Shown here: positions 7,139 to 15,914 of the stretch, one piece after another | Layout of the letters: each line of letters starts with the position of its first letter | Numbering within the stretch: the stretch's first letter is position 1 | Source: a virus | DNA length: 23,659 bases | Strand: one strand, 5' to 3' | IMG/VR virus record: IMGVR_UViG_3300025120_009927 | Coordinates: 1-23,659 of that record | Made by a program: the position numbers and the translations under genes | Notes under the pieces: generated by a model | Databases searched by the model: none | Told to the model about the DNA's origin: nothing | The model's input: the letters and a program-made list of their open reading frames with translations, nothing else

Positions 7139-7970
7139 TTTAGTTACAGTAGTGGGAGAGAATACACATATTCTTCCTCATATGTTAAAACATTACGAAA
7201 ATAAAATAGATAAAGCATACATATGTGTTTACCAACAAGGTAAAAACGACGGTATACTAAACGAAATAGAAGAGTTAGGTATTACACCTTATATGGTGTT
7301 TACTGAGGATAAGTACAATTGGAATAGAGTTACAGAAATATACAACTCAGTAAAGGAAACCAAACCTAACGATTGGTGGATAGTTGCTGATGATGATGAA
7401 CTACAAGTATACCCTGAACCAATTGAGGACATCGTAGATAACTGTGAGAGACATGGATATGACTTTGTAACAGGAGGTTTCTTAGACAGAATAGGTATAG
7501 ATGGCATATTTCCTGAAGTTACGAGAGAGACTAACATACACGAGTCTTTTCCATTAGCAGGTTTCTTTAGGTACCCAATGTCTGGAGCTTGTCCTAATAA
7601 AGCTACCTTAATGAAAGGACATCAAAAAATTTCACCCGGTCAACATTATGCAGTATTTAATGACGGTTCCAATAGTTGGGGTGCAAAACACCCTAAAAGA
7701 ATGCCAATAGAAGAGGTGTTTACTCAAGTACACCATTTTAAATGGGATAAAACATGTGTGGATAGAATAAAAAAAGTAGCAGATAATAACGAAGTTTATT
7801 CTTACTCAGATGAATATAGAGTTATGTACAATGCTATTAAAGATTCCAATTGGAAAATAGATGTAGATAATATTAAGTATTTAGTTGAGGATCTGAAAGA
7901 ATTTTCTTATATTAGATATAATGACTACCCACACTGGACTACTTTAAAAAATAAAATCGTTACAATATGA
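7131..7970 (+). CDS. GT2-like glycosyltransferase (Glyco_tranf_2_4 type)
   Basis: This 279-residue protein resembles the Glyco_tranf_2_4 branch of GT-A enzymes. Its N-terminal strand (LVTVVGENTHILPHML) is followed by a helix. DWWIVADDDELQVYP (residues 81-95) supplies an acidic DDDE cluster at the usual place of the metal- and nucleotide-binding DxD motif. Near the C-terminus HHFKWDKT (201-208) matches the His-containing strand that follows the acceptor region in this family. No membrane helix is present, so it is probably a soluble cytoplasmic transferase. Its start overlaps the methyltransferase gene by 8 bases and its stop overlaps the next small gene as ATGA. The sugar specificity is unknown. 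Confidence 0.75.
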   Translation: MPNLVTVVGENTHILPHMLKHYENKIDKAYICVYQQGKNDGILNEIEELGITPYMVFTEDKYNWNRVTEIYNSVKETKPNDWWIVADDDELQVYPEPIEDIVDNCERHGYDFVTGGFLDRIGIDGIFPEVTRETNIHESFPLAGFFRYPMSGACPNKATLMKGHQKISPGQHYAVFNDGSNSWGAKHPKRMPIEEVFTQVHHFKWDKTCVDRIKKVADNNEVYSYSDEYRVMYNAIKDSNWKIDVDNIKYLVEDLKEFSYIRYNDYPHWTTLKNKIVTI

Positions 7971-8170
7971 GTGCAGACAATTACGAACAGCAGAGATTAA
8001 TTTTAGAAGAAAGAAAGACTAAAGCAACTGAAAAGATTGCAAGATGCTTAGATGCCTTAACTTTATGGTTTGAAGAAATAGATAAAGACGGGTGGAATGA
8101 AAGAGCACAGTTTTATTTATCAGAATTTCAAAAATTAGTACCTGAAAAAGATGAGTCAAAAGAATCATAA
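7967..8170 (+). CDS. Small charged helical protein in glycosylation cassette
   Basis: This 67-residue protein is predicted almost wholly helical, with a heptad-like charged first half (YEQQRLILEERKTKATEKIA) and a Trp/aromatic patch (LTLWFEEIDKDGWNERAQFYL). Its start overlaps the GT2-like stop by 4 bases (ATGA), and its 3' end overlaps the GT7 gene by 20 bases. The tight coupling supports a real gene. It has no cysteines or catalytic motif. It could be an adaptor or stabiliser for the flanking glycosyltransferases or a small virion component. I do not recognise the family. Confidence 0.68.
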   Translation: MSADNYEQQRLILEERKTKATEKIARCLDALTLWFEEIDKDGWNERAQFYLSEFQKLVPEKDESKES

Positions 8171-9596
8171 GCTTGGCATAATTATTCCCTATAGAGATAG
8201 AGCTAATCAGTTATTTGAGTTTAAAAAAGAGATTGATAACCATATAAATTTTGATTATGAGTTAATTGTAGTCGAACAGTTAGGAAATCAAGATTTTAAT
8301 AGAGGTAAACTACTGAATATAGGCTTTGTTAAGGCAGAGGAATTAGGATGTGATTATGTAGTATTTCACGACGTTGATATGATACCGGTTAATGTTGACT
8401 ATTCGTATGTCGATAAACCAGTACACCTTATTACGGAGTTAGACTTACCAGAAGGTACTGCTAGGACTTTATTTGATGAGTATTTCGGCGGAGTTACCTT
8501 ATTTCCATCTAATATCTTTAGGCAAATAAACGGTTATTCTAATGAGTACTGGGGATGGGGTTTTGAAGATGATGATTTACTACTTAGATGTCAAGAGAAT
8601 CATATAAAATTAGACGAAAAGAAGGTATTACAAAAAGGTAGAGAAGGAGTAGCATTAGAATTTAACGGTAAAGATTCTTTTGTTAAGTGTCCTAACATTA
8701 TTTCATCATATAGAAACTTTACCATCTTTTGTTCATTTACCATTGACAAGCTAACTATTCAGGACTACGAAATAACCGATGAGATGTCGGTTTTCTCTAT
8801 ACCTGGCTTTGATACTGCATTAAATTACAACTCATTTAGAGACTTTGTATTTCAATTTTGGAAAAAAGACTTAAGTTCCATATCTATACCATCTGATAAG
8901 TTTCCTGAAGGAGCTTATAATGTTGCAATTACAATAGACAATATGGCATCTAACTCTAAAGATGAATTTGGTGAGTATGTACCTAATATTAAAATGTTTA
9001 TTAACGGTAACTATGTAGATCACAGTTTCTTTGATAAGTTAATACCTCTGCAGGAGCAAGACTTTCTTTATTTAGGAGTTGGTAATCCAGAAAGAGATGC
9101 TAAACAAAATTGGTTTAACGGCACTATAAGTAGTTTTGCAGTTTACAACGAAGTATTAAATGATGACCTATGTAAACAGATTACAGCCAATATTAATAAC
9201 AGTTTATTTAAATTTAAAGATTCAGAATTTCTTAGGTTGTATTATGACATGAAGTTTTTAGATGAAAATAGAGTTATTGATTTAACCGGAAACGGTAATG
9301 ATGGTTATGGAAGTAACATTAACCAAGTCCCAACACAATATAGCACAGAAACCTCTATTCCTATACCATGTAGAAAAGAAGGTAAATACAAAGCATTATC
9401 TCATAGTGAAAACGGTTATAAAGATGGTTACTGGGTAAGTTGGAATAGTAGAAAGAATCAAATTAACTATTACTCTAAGTTCTATAAAGATAGGTCTAAA
9501 TATACAGAAGACGGTATTTCCACTCTACCTAATAACTACAAAATTAGAGATGAGTTTACAAATAATAATTTCCACCATTTAGAAGTTCAGATATGA
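8151..9596 (+). CDS. GT7 galactosyltransferase-like enzyme with inserted LamG-like domain (copy 1)
   Basis: This 481-residue protein carries the beta-1,4-galactosyltransferase (GT7) signature in order: FNRGKLLNIGF (49-59), FHDVDMIP (72-79, metal-binding DVD), YFGGVTLF (111-118) and YWGWGFEDDDLLLRC (133-147). About 220 residues of LamG/concanavalin-like sequence follow (about 167-385), with LEFNGKDSFVKCP, an IKMFINGNYVD strand, a WFNGTISSFAVYNEVL segment and a DLTGNGNDG end. GT7-type sequence then appears to resume: GKYKALSH (411-418) matches the GRYRMIRH region holding the third metal ligand, and TEDGISTL (452-459) matches the SDGLNSL segment. LamG would thus be inserted in the loop that closes over substrate in animal enzymes. 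It is probably a cytoplasmic hexosyltransferase with built-in glycan recognition. It overlaps its paralogue by ATGA. Confidence 0.85.
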   Translation: MSQKNHKLGIIIPYRDRANQLFEFKKEIDNHINFDYELIVVEQLGNQDFNRGKLLNIGFVKAEELGCDYVVFHDVDMIPVNVDYSYVDKPVHLITELDLPEGTARTLFDEYFGGVTLFPSNIFRQINGYSNEYWGWGFEDDDLLLRCQENHIKLDEKKVLQKGREGVALEFNGKDSFVKCPNIISSYRNFTIFCSFTIDKLTIQDYEITDEMSVFSIPGFDTALNYNSFRDFVFQFWKKDLSSISIPSDKFPEGAYNVAITIDNMASNSKDEFGEYVPNIKMFINGNYVDHSFFDKLIPLQEQDFLYLGVGNPERDAKQNWFNGTISSFAVYNEVLNDDLCKQITANINNSLFKFKDSEFLRLYYDMKFLDENRVIDLTGNGNDGYGSNINQVPTQYSTETSIPIPCRKEGKYKALSHSENGYKDGYWVSWNSRKNQINYYSKFYKDRSKYTEDGISTLPNNYKIRDEFTNNNFHHLEVQI

Positions 9597-11014
9597 GTCA
9601 TAAATTAGGTGTCTGTGTTCCATACAGAAATAGAGAGCTACATATGCATGAGTTCATACCTAAACTAGGTAAGTACTTAAAGGGGCATAATATAGACTTC
9701 CAAATATACATTGTTCATCAAGTAGACGATAAGTTATTTAATAGAGGAGCCACTAAAAATATAGGAGCTAAGCATGCGTTTGAAGATGGGTGTGACTACA
9801 TTGTATGGCATGATATAGACATGATTCCGGAAGATAATGGAGGAGCTGATTATTCTTATCCTAAAGGTGGACCTAGACATATAGCTACTAAGATACAGCA
9901 AATGGATTACGAACTAAAGTATCATGAGTATTTTGGTGGAGCTGTACTGTTTACTAAAGAACATGTCGAAGCAACAAATGGTTATTCCAATGACTATTGG
10001 GACTGGGGTATGGAGGATGATGATTTATTTTGGAGATGTCATCTAGAAGGTCTAACTAACGATACCTACTTACCAACAACTCTTAAGAATCAAAACTACT
10101 TACACTTTAATGGTAAAAATGCATATGCTAAAATACCATACCAAAGAGACTTTAAAGCACTAACTCAAAGATCTCATACTATATCAGCTTTAGTTAGGTG
10201 TTACCAACAACCAGATAAAAACGCAGTGTTTTTAATAGGTGATGATGAAAGAAAGTATGTTGAGTATCCGATTATAAGATTACCTGGTTATGACTATGGG
10301 TTATCATTTAATAACTCTAGAGCCTTATCTTTTACCTTTTGGAATGTATTCAATAAACACAATTACATGTGGTTAAAGAGGTACGATAAACAATGGAGTT
10401 GGGTAACAGCAGTTATTAGTGAAGAAGATCACATGGCTCACTTGTACTTAAATGGTACTGAAGTAGATTCTAAAGTTGGTTTAGGAAGCCCATCACCATT
10501 AAGGTTTGACGGTAAGTTAAAAAACTACGGAAGTAACGATTACTATCTAGGTCTATCACCATCTCAACCTGATGATAGTAGTTATAAGTACTTTAAAGGT
10601 GATGTAGCATTAGTACGAGGATGGAATAGAGCATTGTCCCCTAAAGAAGTTAAAAATTTACATAGGATATCACCAGATGAAGGATTAGTATTAGATGTTG
10701 ATTTTAACTACCCTAAGTCACAAGTAGACACTTACAATACAGAAGTTAAACAAGAAGATATAAAAATACCTAATTCTATTATACCTCATAGAGTAGAAGG
10801 ACGTATGAGATGCTTACCTCATGAAGACGAAGGAATAGTAGATGGAAAGTTTGCTAAAGGAGAAACTACTGCTAGAAATGAAAGACGTTATGTTTTAGAA
10901 ATGCAAAAAGGTTCTTGGTCCTATAAAGATGACGGTATTAAACAATTAAAATATGAATTAGTAGAGGAAAAGCAATTAACACCATGGGCTAAAATGCTAA
11001 ATATTAAATTATGA
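9593..11014 (+). CDS. GT7 galactosyltransferase-like enzyme with inserted LamG-like domain (copy 2)
   Basis: This 473-residue tandem paralogue of the gene at 8151 has the same domain order. The first part of GT7 gives FNRGATKNIGAKHAF (49-63), WHDIDMIP (72-79, acidic metal-binding pair), YFGGAVLF (113-120) and YWDWGMEDDDLFWRC (135-149). LamG-like sequence fills about 168-375, with LHFNGKNAYAKIP, HLYLNGTEVD, YYLGLSPSQP and FKGDVALVRGWNRALSP. The GT7 C-terminal part then resumes with GRMRCLPH (403-410) and KDDGIKQLKYEL (445-456), matching the metal-ligand and SDGLNSLTY regions of animal enzymes. Catalytic acids and the histidine are all present, so both copies could be active with different acceptors. 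It is coupled on both sides by ATGA, downstream to the first radical SAM gene. Donor and acceptor sugars are unknown. Confidence 0.85.
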   Translation: MSHKLGVCVPYRNRELHMHEFIPKLGKYLKGHNIDFQIYIVHQVDDKLFNRGATKNIGAKHAFEDGCDYIVWHDIDMIPEDNGGADYSYPKGGPRHIATKIQQMDYELKYHEYFGGAVLFTKEHVEATNGYSNDYWDWGMEDDDLFWRCHLEGLTNDTYLPTTLKNQNYLHFNGKNAYAKIPYQRDFKALTQRSHTISALVRCYQQPDKNAVFLIGDDERKYVEYPIIRLPGYDYGLSFNNSRALSFTFWNVFNKHNYMWLKRYDKQWSWVTAVISEEDHMAHLYLNGTEVDSKVGLGSPSPLRFDGKLKNYGSNDYYLGLSPSQPDDSSYKYFKGDVALVRGWNRALSPKEVKNLHRISPDEGLVLDVDFNYPKSQVDTYNTEVKQEDIKIPNSIIPHRVEGRMRCLPHEDEGIVDGKFAKGETTARNERRYVLEMQKGSWSYKDDGIKQLKYELVEEKQLTPWAKMLNIKL

Positions 11015-12381
11015 ACCCAGCAGAGGTAAAAAAGAAACTTGATAAGGTAGGGTGTGGGTTCTGTTTAGCAAAATGGACTCAAGTTACTCTGCATCTTGGT
11101 ACCGGTATGACTCACTCTTGTCATCACCCTTCACCTCATAAAATACCTTTAGCAGAACTAAAACGTAACCCTTCTGCGTTACATAATACCCGACATAAAA
11201 AGTCTCGTAGAAAGGAAATGCTTGAAGGCAAACGTCCTGATGAATGTAACTACTGCTGGAATGTAGAAGATAATTCTAATTCTTTTTCAGATAGAGTATT
11301 TAAATCTACAGAACCATGGTCAATTAGTGATTTCCAGAAAATAAAAGACAGTGATTGGAGAGAAGATTTTAACCCTAGGTATGTTGAAGTTTCATTTGGT
11401 AATGCTTGTAACTTTGCATGTGCTTATTGTGGACCTCAATACTCATCTAAATGGGTAGAAGAAATAGAAAAACACGGTGGATATCCTACCGAACATAATT
11501 TTAATGCAATAGACCAGATAAAAGAAAGAGGCCATATGCCTTATAAACAATCTGAACATAACCCATATGTAGAAGCATTTTGGGAATGGTGGCCAAGTTT
11601 ATACCCAGACCTTCATACATTTAGAATGACCGGTGGAGAACCTTTAATGTCAAAAGACGTCTTCAAAGTATTAGAGTACATTAGAGATAACCCAACCATA
11701 AACCCAAACCTATCTTTATCAATTAATACGAACCTAGGAGTACCGGATAAATTAGTAGATAGATTTATAGAGATTGCAAAAGATCTTTGTGAAAATAACA
11801 AAGTTAGAGAGTTAATAGTATTCACATCAGTAGAAGCTACAGGTTCACAAGCTGAATATAGTAGGTTTGGTTTGAAGTATGATAAATTTTGGGAAAACGT
11901 AGATAAAATTCTTACAGTACTACCTAAAGTTACTATTAACATAATGGCAACCTATAATGCTTTATCCGTATTTAGTTACAGTAATTTAATTGATAAGGTT
12001 TTTGAATATAAAAAGAAACATGCTAACGGACAAAGGTATTGGACTTCCTCTATACAATTAGACACTGCTTATTTGAGATGGCCAACACACCTATCGGTTA
12101 AGATATTAAAACCAGAACAAAAAGAACTGATATTGCAAGCAGCAGAAAAAGCTCTTTACTACGGCATTAAGGAGTTTACAAAGTATAATTATGGGTTTTC
12201 TAATGTAGAGATACAGAAGTTAAAGAGACTTTACGATTACGCTATTGGTTTAGACGATTTTAATGTGGATAAATATAGAAAAGACTTTGTTAAGTTTGTA
12301 GATGAATATGATAATAGAAGAGGTACAAATTTTTTAGAAACCTTTCCACAATTTCAACAGTTGTATGCTGAAAATAGATAA
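11011..12381 (+). CDS. Radical SAM enzyme with N-terminal twitch-type domain (subtype A, copy 1)
   Basis: This 456-residue protein has two cysteine regions. The N-terminal region has C18 (FCLAKW), C37 (SCHHP), C79 and C82 (ECNYCW), the pattern of a twitch/SPASM-like auxiliary Fe-S domain placed ahead of the catalytic domain. The radical SAM motif is CNFACAYC (C133, C137, C140), which would hold the 4Fe-4S cluster that cleaves SAM. TGGEP (207-211) is the SAM-binding motif. The family matches what is annotated as twitch domain-containing radical SAM protein. Such enzymes abstract hydrogen from peptide or sugar substrates; which one here is unknown. It shares HKIPL-x-EL, ALHNT and NPYVEAFW with the gene at 12949. 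Its start overlaps the GT7 stop by ATGA, and its end overlaps the LamG-like gene by 17 bases. Confidence 0.87.
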   Translation: MNPAEVKKKLDKVGCGFCLAKWTQVTLHLGTGMTHSCHHPSPHKIPLAELKRNPSALHNTRHKKSRRKEMLEGKRPDECNYCWNVEDNSNSFSDRVFKSTEPWSISDFQKIKDSDWREDFNPRYVEVSFGNACNFACAYCGPQYSSKWVEEIEKHGGYPTEHNFNAIDQIKERGHMPYKQSEHNPYVEAFWEWWPSLYPDLHTFRMTGGEPLMSKDVFKVLEYIRDNPTINPNLSLSINTNLGVPDKLVDRFIEIAKDLCENNKVRELIVFTSVEATGSQAEYSRFGLKYDKFWENVDKILTVLPKVTINIMATYNALSVFSYSNLIDKVFEYKKKHANGQRYWTSSIQLDTAYLRWPTHLSVKILKPEQKELILQAAEKALYYGIKEFTKYNYGFSNVEIQKLKRLYDYAIGLDDFNVDKYRKDFVKFVDEYDNRRGTNFLETFPQFQQLYAENR

Positions 12382-12949
12382 AGGAGAACCATGGCTGTTT
12401 TGGCCTAGTAGTATCTGTGAAACATTCCCTGAAAAACCTGCTAACTTAATACTATCAGGTGAGTATAATTTTGAACTAGAATTAAGTTTCATACTAAAAG
12501 ATGAATCACAAGAACAAAAAACTATTTTTACAATAGTACCACATTATACTGGATTAGATTTATATAATGATCAAACAGTTTTTACAGTGACTTTTGAAGA
12601 TAAAGCTAGATACTATAGACTGCCAAGAACTATATCACCACATAAAGTAACCAACATTAGAATAGAACATAAAGTAAAAGAGCATTTTAAAATATTTATT
12701 GATAAGGAAGAAGTTGTTTCTGAGTCATTAGTTGATAAAGTTTTAGGTAAGTGTCCTCATCCTCATATAATATTTGGAGCAGGTAATTTTCCTAAAAATA
12801 ATTTTAACCTTAATTATACAGACATAAACCTACTTAGATTTAGTCTTTTTCAGAATGATAGTTTATTAGCTGATCATTTCTTTGAAGAAAGAATATTCGA
12901 CAAGTATGTAGATGTTACTGGTAATTTAAATTTTATCCATAAAGTATAA
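12365..12949 (+). CDS. Free-standing LamG/concanavalin-like protein
   Basis: This 194-residue beta-rich protein lies between two radical SAM genes. Although divergent, it has the strand pattern of the LamG-like domains in the two GT7 genes. YNFELELSFIL is followed by an FTIVPHYTGLDL stretch, then KIFIDKEEVVSES in place of the MFINGNYVD strand, then PHIIFGAGNFPKNNFN in place of YLGVGNPERD, and INLLRFSLFQNDSL near the end. The fold is known for carbohydrate binding. No signal peptide is seen, so it would work in the cytoplasm or in the virion. The start at 12365 lies inside the preceding gene, and the end overlaps the next gene as TAATG. A glycan-binding partner of the radical SAM enzymes is a fair guess, not shown. 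Confidence 0.66.
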   Translation: MLKIDKGEPWLFWPSSICETFPEKPANLILSGEYNFELELSFILKDESQEQKTIFTIVPHYTGLDLYNDQTVFTVTFEDKARYYRLPRTISPHKVTNIRIEHKVKEHFKIFIDKEEVVSESLVDKVLGKCPHPHIIFGAGNFPKNNFNLNYTDINLLRFSLFQNDSLLADHFFEERIFDKYVDVTGNLNFIHKV

Positions 12950-14571
12950 TGGGAGTTTTCGCAAAAAAAGAAACTGAATCTTTTCAGGAGTACAGAGATA
13001 GGGTTGTAGATAAGTTGTCACCATCGTTTTGTGGTGCAAAATGGTACAATGCTACAATATGGCTAGGTAATGGACAGACAACGTCTTGTCACCACCCTCC
13101 TGCTCATAAAATACCTTTAGACGAATTAAAGTTTAGTTATAAGGCACTCCACAACACAAAGTACAAGAAAGCAGTACGAAAGCAGATGATGGAGGGTATT
13201 AGACCTAAAGAGTGTGAGTATTGCTGGAAGATAGAAGACTTAGGTAAAGATAAAGTCTCCGATAGAGTTTACAAATCAGTTATATATACTGATGAAGAGC
13301 TTAAAGATGCGAAAGAAACAATGGGTTACACTGAGGATGTAGATCTCAAAACTTTAGAGATAGCATTTGATGCCAATTGCAACTTTGCTTGTTCTTATTG
13401 TAACTCTTCTTTTTCAACCACATGGCAAAAAGATATTAAAGTAAATGGTCCTTACCAAAATTTAGTATCTGACGGAGCAGCAGCATTTCAACATGATGGT
13501 TCTCATGCTATGCCTTACGGTAGAAAAAATAAAGATAATCCATATGTAGAGGCTTTTTGGAAATGGTGGGAAGCTGAACTTCAATTTAGTTTAAGAGAAT
13601 TAAGAGTAACAGGAGGTGAACCTTCTATGTCTCCAGATTTTTGGAAACTTATGGAATGGTGGAAGAAGCATCCAGAATGTACAGTTCCATTTGCTGTTAA
13701 CTCTAACTTAGGTCAAAAGAAACAGTTACTAGATGCTTTAATTGAATCTTCTCATAGTTTTAAAGATTTTTCTATTTACACTTCTTGTGAAGCTGTTGGT
13801 TTACAAGCTGAATACATTAGATACGGTCTAGAATGGGACCTTTGGTTAAAGAATATGTATAGAGTAAACGAAGAAGGAAACATAAAATCTGTAAACGTAA
13901 TGATGACAATCAACAGTTTATGTTTATTTTCTATAACGGAATTTATGGATGAAATGTTAAAATTGAAAAAGAAATATGGCCATCAAGCTGCTGTAATGTC
14001 ATTTAATATTTTACGTTTTCCTTCTTTTCAATCTATCGTTACCTTACCAGAAAACATTAGAATGGAAAGAGCTTTAGCACTTGAAGATTGGTTAGCTGTT
14101 AATTGGAAAAATGGTACTAATGGATTTATGGACTACGAAAGAGACGGTGTACTAAGACTAATAGAGTATACCAGAAAAGTAGATACAGGACATGAATTTA
14201 CTTCTTCATTAGAATCCAGAGTAAGAGACTTTAGATCTTTTTACCAACAGTATGATAAAAGAAGAAAGAAAGACTTTTTGGAAGCATTTCCTATGTTAAA
14301 AACTTGGTATTTGGATATACCAGAAACTAATTTAGCACCCCTAGTTAAAGCTATAGATGGAGATGATGCCAAATCTAATAGGTACGTAGATGGAGTTCTT
14401 AAACAAGCAAAAGACGAAGGGTGGGTACTTAATCCTCAATGGGCTAACCCAGGGTCTGAACAGTACATTGAACCAGACGAACAACAACAGGATGATATGA
14501 TCGATTTAGTTTCACAATTAAATAAAGATCAAGATAAAAACTATGCTGGTAGTCAAGTAAAAAAGATATGA
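12949..14571 (+). CDS. Radical SAM enzyme with N-terminal twitch-type domain (subtype A, copy 2)
   Basis: This 540-residue protein is a paralogue of the gene at 11011. N-terminal auxiliary-cluster cysteines are C28 (FCGAKW), C47 (SCHHPPAHKIPL), C89 and C92 (ECEYCW). The catalytic motif is CNFACSYC (C144, C148, C151) and the SAM-binding motif is TGGEP (221-225). The residue pattern NPYVEAFWKWW is nearly identical to that of copy 1. It is longer because of an extra ~60-residue polar, acidic C-terminal tail ending in a Gln/Asp-rich stretch (EPDEQQQDDMIDLVSQL). The start forms TAATG with the LamG-like gene and the end forms ATGA with the next radical SAM gene. The tail may be a docking segment. 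The substrate is unknown. Confidence 0.87.
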   Translation: MGVFAKKETESFQEYRDRVVDKLSPSFCGAKWYNATIWLGNGQTTSCHHPPAHKIPLDELKFSYKALHNTKYKKAVRKQMMEGIRPKECEYCWKIEDLGKDKVSDRVYKSVIYTDEELKDAKETMGYTEDVDLKTLEIAFDANCNFACSYCNSSFSTTWQKDIKVNGPYQNLVSDGAAAFQHDGSHAMPYGRKNKDNPYVEAFWKWWEAELQFSLRELRVTGGEPSMSPDFWKLMEWWKKHPECTVPFAVNSNLGQKKQLLDALIESSHSFKDFSIYTSCEAVGLQAEYIRYGLEWDLWLKNMYRVNEEGNIKSVNVMMTINSLCLFSITEFMDEMLKLKKKYGHQAAVMSFNILRFPSFQSIVTLPENIRMERALALEDWLAVNWKNGTNGFMDYERDGVLRLIEYTRKVDTGHEFTSSLESRVRDFRSFYQQYDKRRKKDFLEAFPMLKTWYLDIPETNLAPLVKAIDGDDAKSNRYVDGVLKQAKDEGWVLNPQWANPGSEQYIEPDEQQQDDMIDLVSQLNKDQDKNYAGSQVKKI

Positions 14572-15914
14572 AAGTAAAACCAAAAGACGGTAATAAAACT
14601 TTTTGTATGGCTCCTTGGACTCATACCTACGTATCACCTCAAGGTGAACGAAGGCTGTGCTGTGCTTCTAGAGAAAAGTCTTCTTGGATAAAACAATATA
14701 TTGATATTGAAAGTGATGAAAAAAGTAAAGAGTTTGTACCCACTAAAGTAGAGGATCATTGGAATAGCGAATACATGAAAGATATTCGTAAAAGATTAAT
14801 GGCAGGAGAAGAAATTGAACAGTGTCAAGTTTGTAACCATAAACTTTTAAATTTAAATACATACAGAGGTTACTTTAATCATCAATTATTCCCTGATAAA
14901 ATAGATGAGGCATTTGACAAAACAGGAGAGGATGGACATACGGATATGAAACCTATATCTTATGATTACCGTATATCTAACTTATGTAATTTTAAATGTA
15001 GAATGTGTGGGGATCAACTATCTTCTTCATGGGAATCAGAAAGACGTCAAATGAAAAATTGGTCACCAGAAGGTGATCCTTGGATGACTCCTGAAAATAG
15101 AACTAAATTACAAAATTTTACAAAAGAAGTTTTAGAAAAAGAACTATGGCAAGCAGTACATGAAGAACGTATTGAAGAAATTTACTGGGTAGGAGGAGAA
15201 CCTTTAATGTTTCAGATACATTGGGATATTATGGAACACCTAGTCAAAACTGGTCAATCTAAAAATGTAATAGTAAGGTACAATACAAATTTATCAAGAG
15301 TGGAATGGAAAGGCATTAAACTATATGACTTACTCAAACACTTTAAACATGTTAATATATCAGCTTCTATAGATGGTACAGGAGCTATAGTTGAATACGT
15401 AAGAGATGGTATTAAATGGGATAGATGGTTAAACAACTTTAAACAGGGTCTATTTTTAAAAGACCTTTACGGTGATGCAGGTATAGTCTTAGATGTTACG
15501 ATAACTTCCCCAGGGTTGTTTGCAATGAAAGATTTATTTGATTTAGCATTGGAGTTAGATGTTATTTCTTATATAAAAAAGACATTTGAATTCGATCCTG
15601 CAATCGTAATGTCTCCTTCTATGATTCCTCGTCGCATACTAGAACCTTTAATAGATGATATATTAGATTACATTAAACCTAAAGTTACCGATAAGACGCA
15701 GATTTACATTGATGCACTAGAAGATGTTAGAAATATTAAAACCTTTGATGAAAAGTATCCCAATTGGTTAGAAGGGCTAGAAAGAGGTAAAACTAACCTA
15801 AAAAGAGTAGATAGATTTAGAAAATGTCAATACGATATTGACGAAATATTTAAAGATAATAATACAGAGTTATACAACTGGTGGAAAACAATACCCTATG
15901 AAACTTACATTTAG
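14568..15914 (+). CDS. Radical SAM enzyme with N-terminal twitch-type domain (subtype B, copy 1)
   Basis: This 448-residue protein is the first of a second radical SAM subtype. The N-terminus has FCMAPWTHTYVSPQG (C13) and a double cysteine LCCASREK (C31, C32), then QCQVCN (C86, C89), a twitch/SPASM-like auxiliary cluster site ahead of the core. The catalytic motif is CNFKCRMC (C140, C144, C147), followed by the SAM-contacting WVGGEP (207-212). The FCxAPW...CC form of this domain is typical of SPASM-family maturases and of the twitch-domain radical SAM proteins common in phage and surface-polysaccharide loci. It overlaps its neighbours by 4 and 17 bases. Which residue or sugar it modifies is unknown. 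Confidence 0.87.
   Translation: MKVKPKDGNKTFCMAPWTHTYVSPQGERRLCCASREKSSWIKQYIDIESDEKSKEFVPTKVEDHWNSEYMKDIRKRLMAGEEIEQCQVCNHKLLNLNTYRGYFNHQLFPDKIDEAFDKTGEDGHTDMKPISYDYRISNLCNFKCRMCGDQLSSSWESERRQMKNWSPEGDPWMTPENRTKLQNFTKEVLEKELWQAVHEERIEEIYWVGGEPLMFQIHWDIMEHLVKTGQSKNVIVRYNTNLSRVEWKGIKLYDLLKHFKHVNISASIDGTGAIVEYVRDGIKWDRWLNNFKQGLFLKDLYGDAGIVLDVTITSPGLFAMKDLFDLALELDVISYIKKTFEFDPAIVMSPSMIPRRILEPLIDDILDYIKPKVTDKTQIYIDALEDVRNIKTFDEKYPNWLEGLERGKTNLKRVDRFRKCQYDIDEIFKDNNTELYNWWKTIPYETYI

Noticed and set aside
15838-15897. Upstream ATG for the 338-residue gene
   Set aside because: It would overlap the preceding radical SAM gene by 77 bases. The ATG at 15898 gives a 17-base overlap like other junctions, and the extra 20 residues read like a shadow of the upstream gene.
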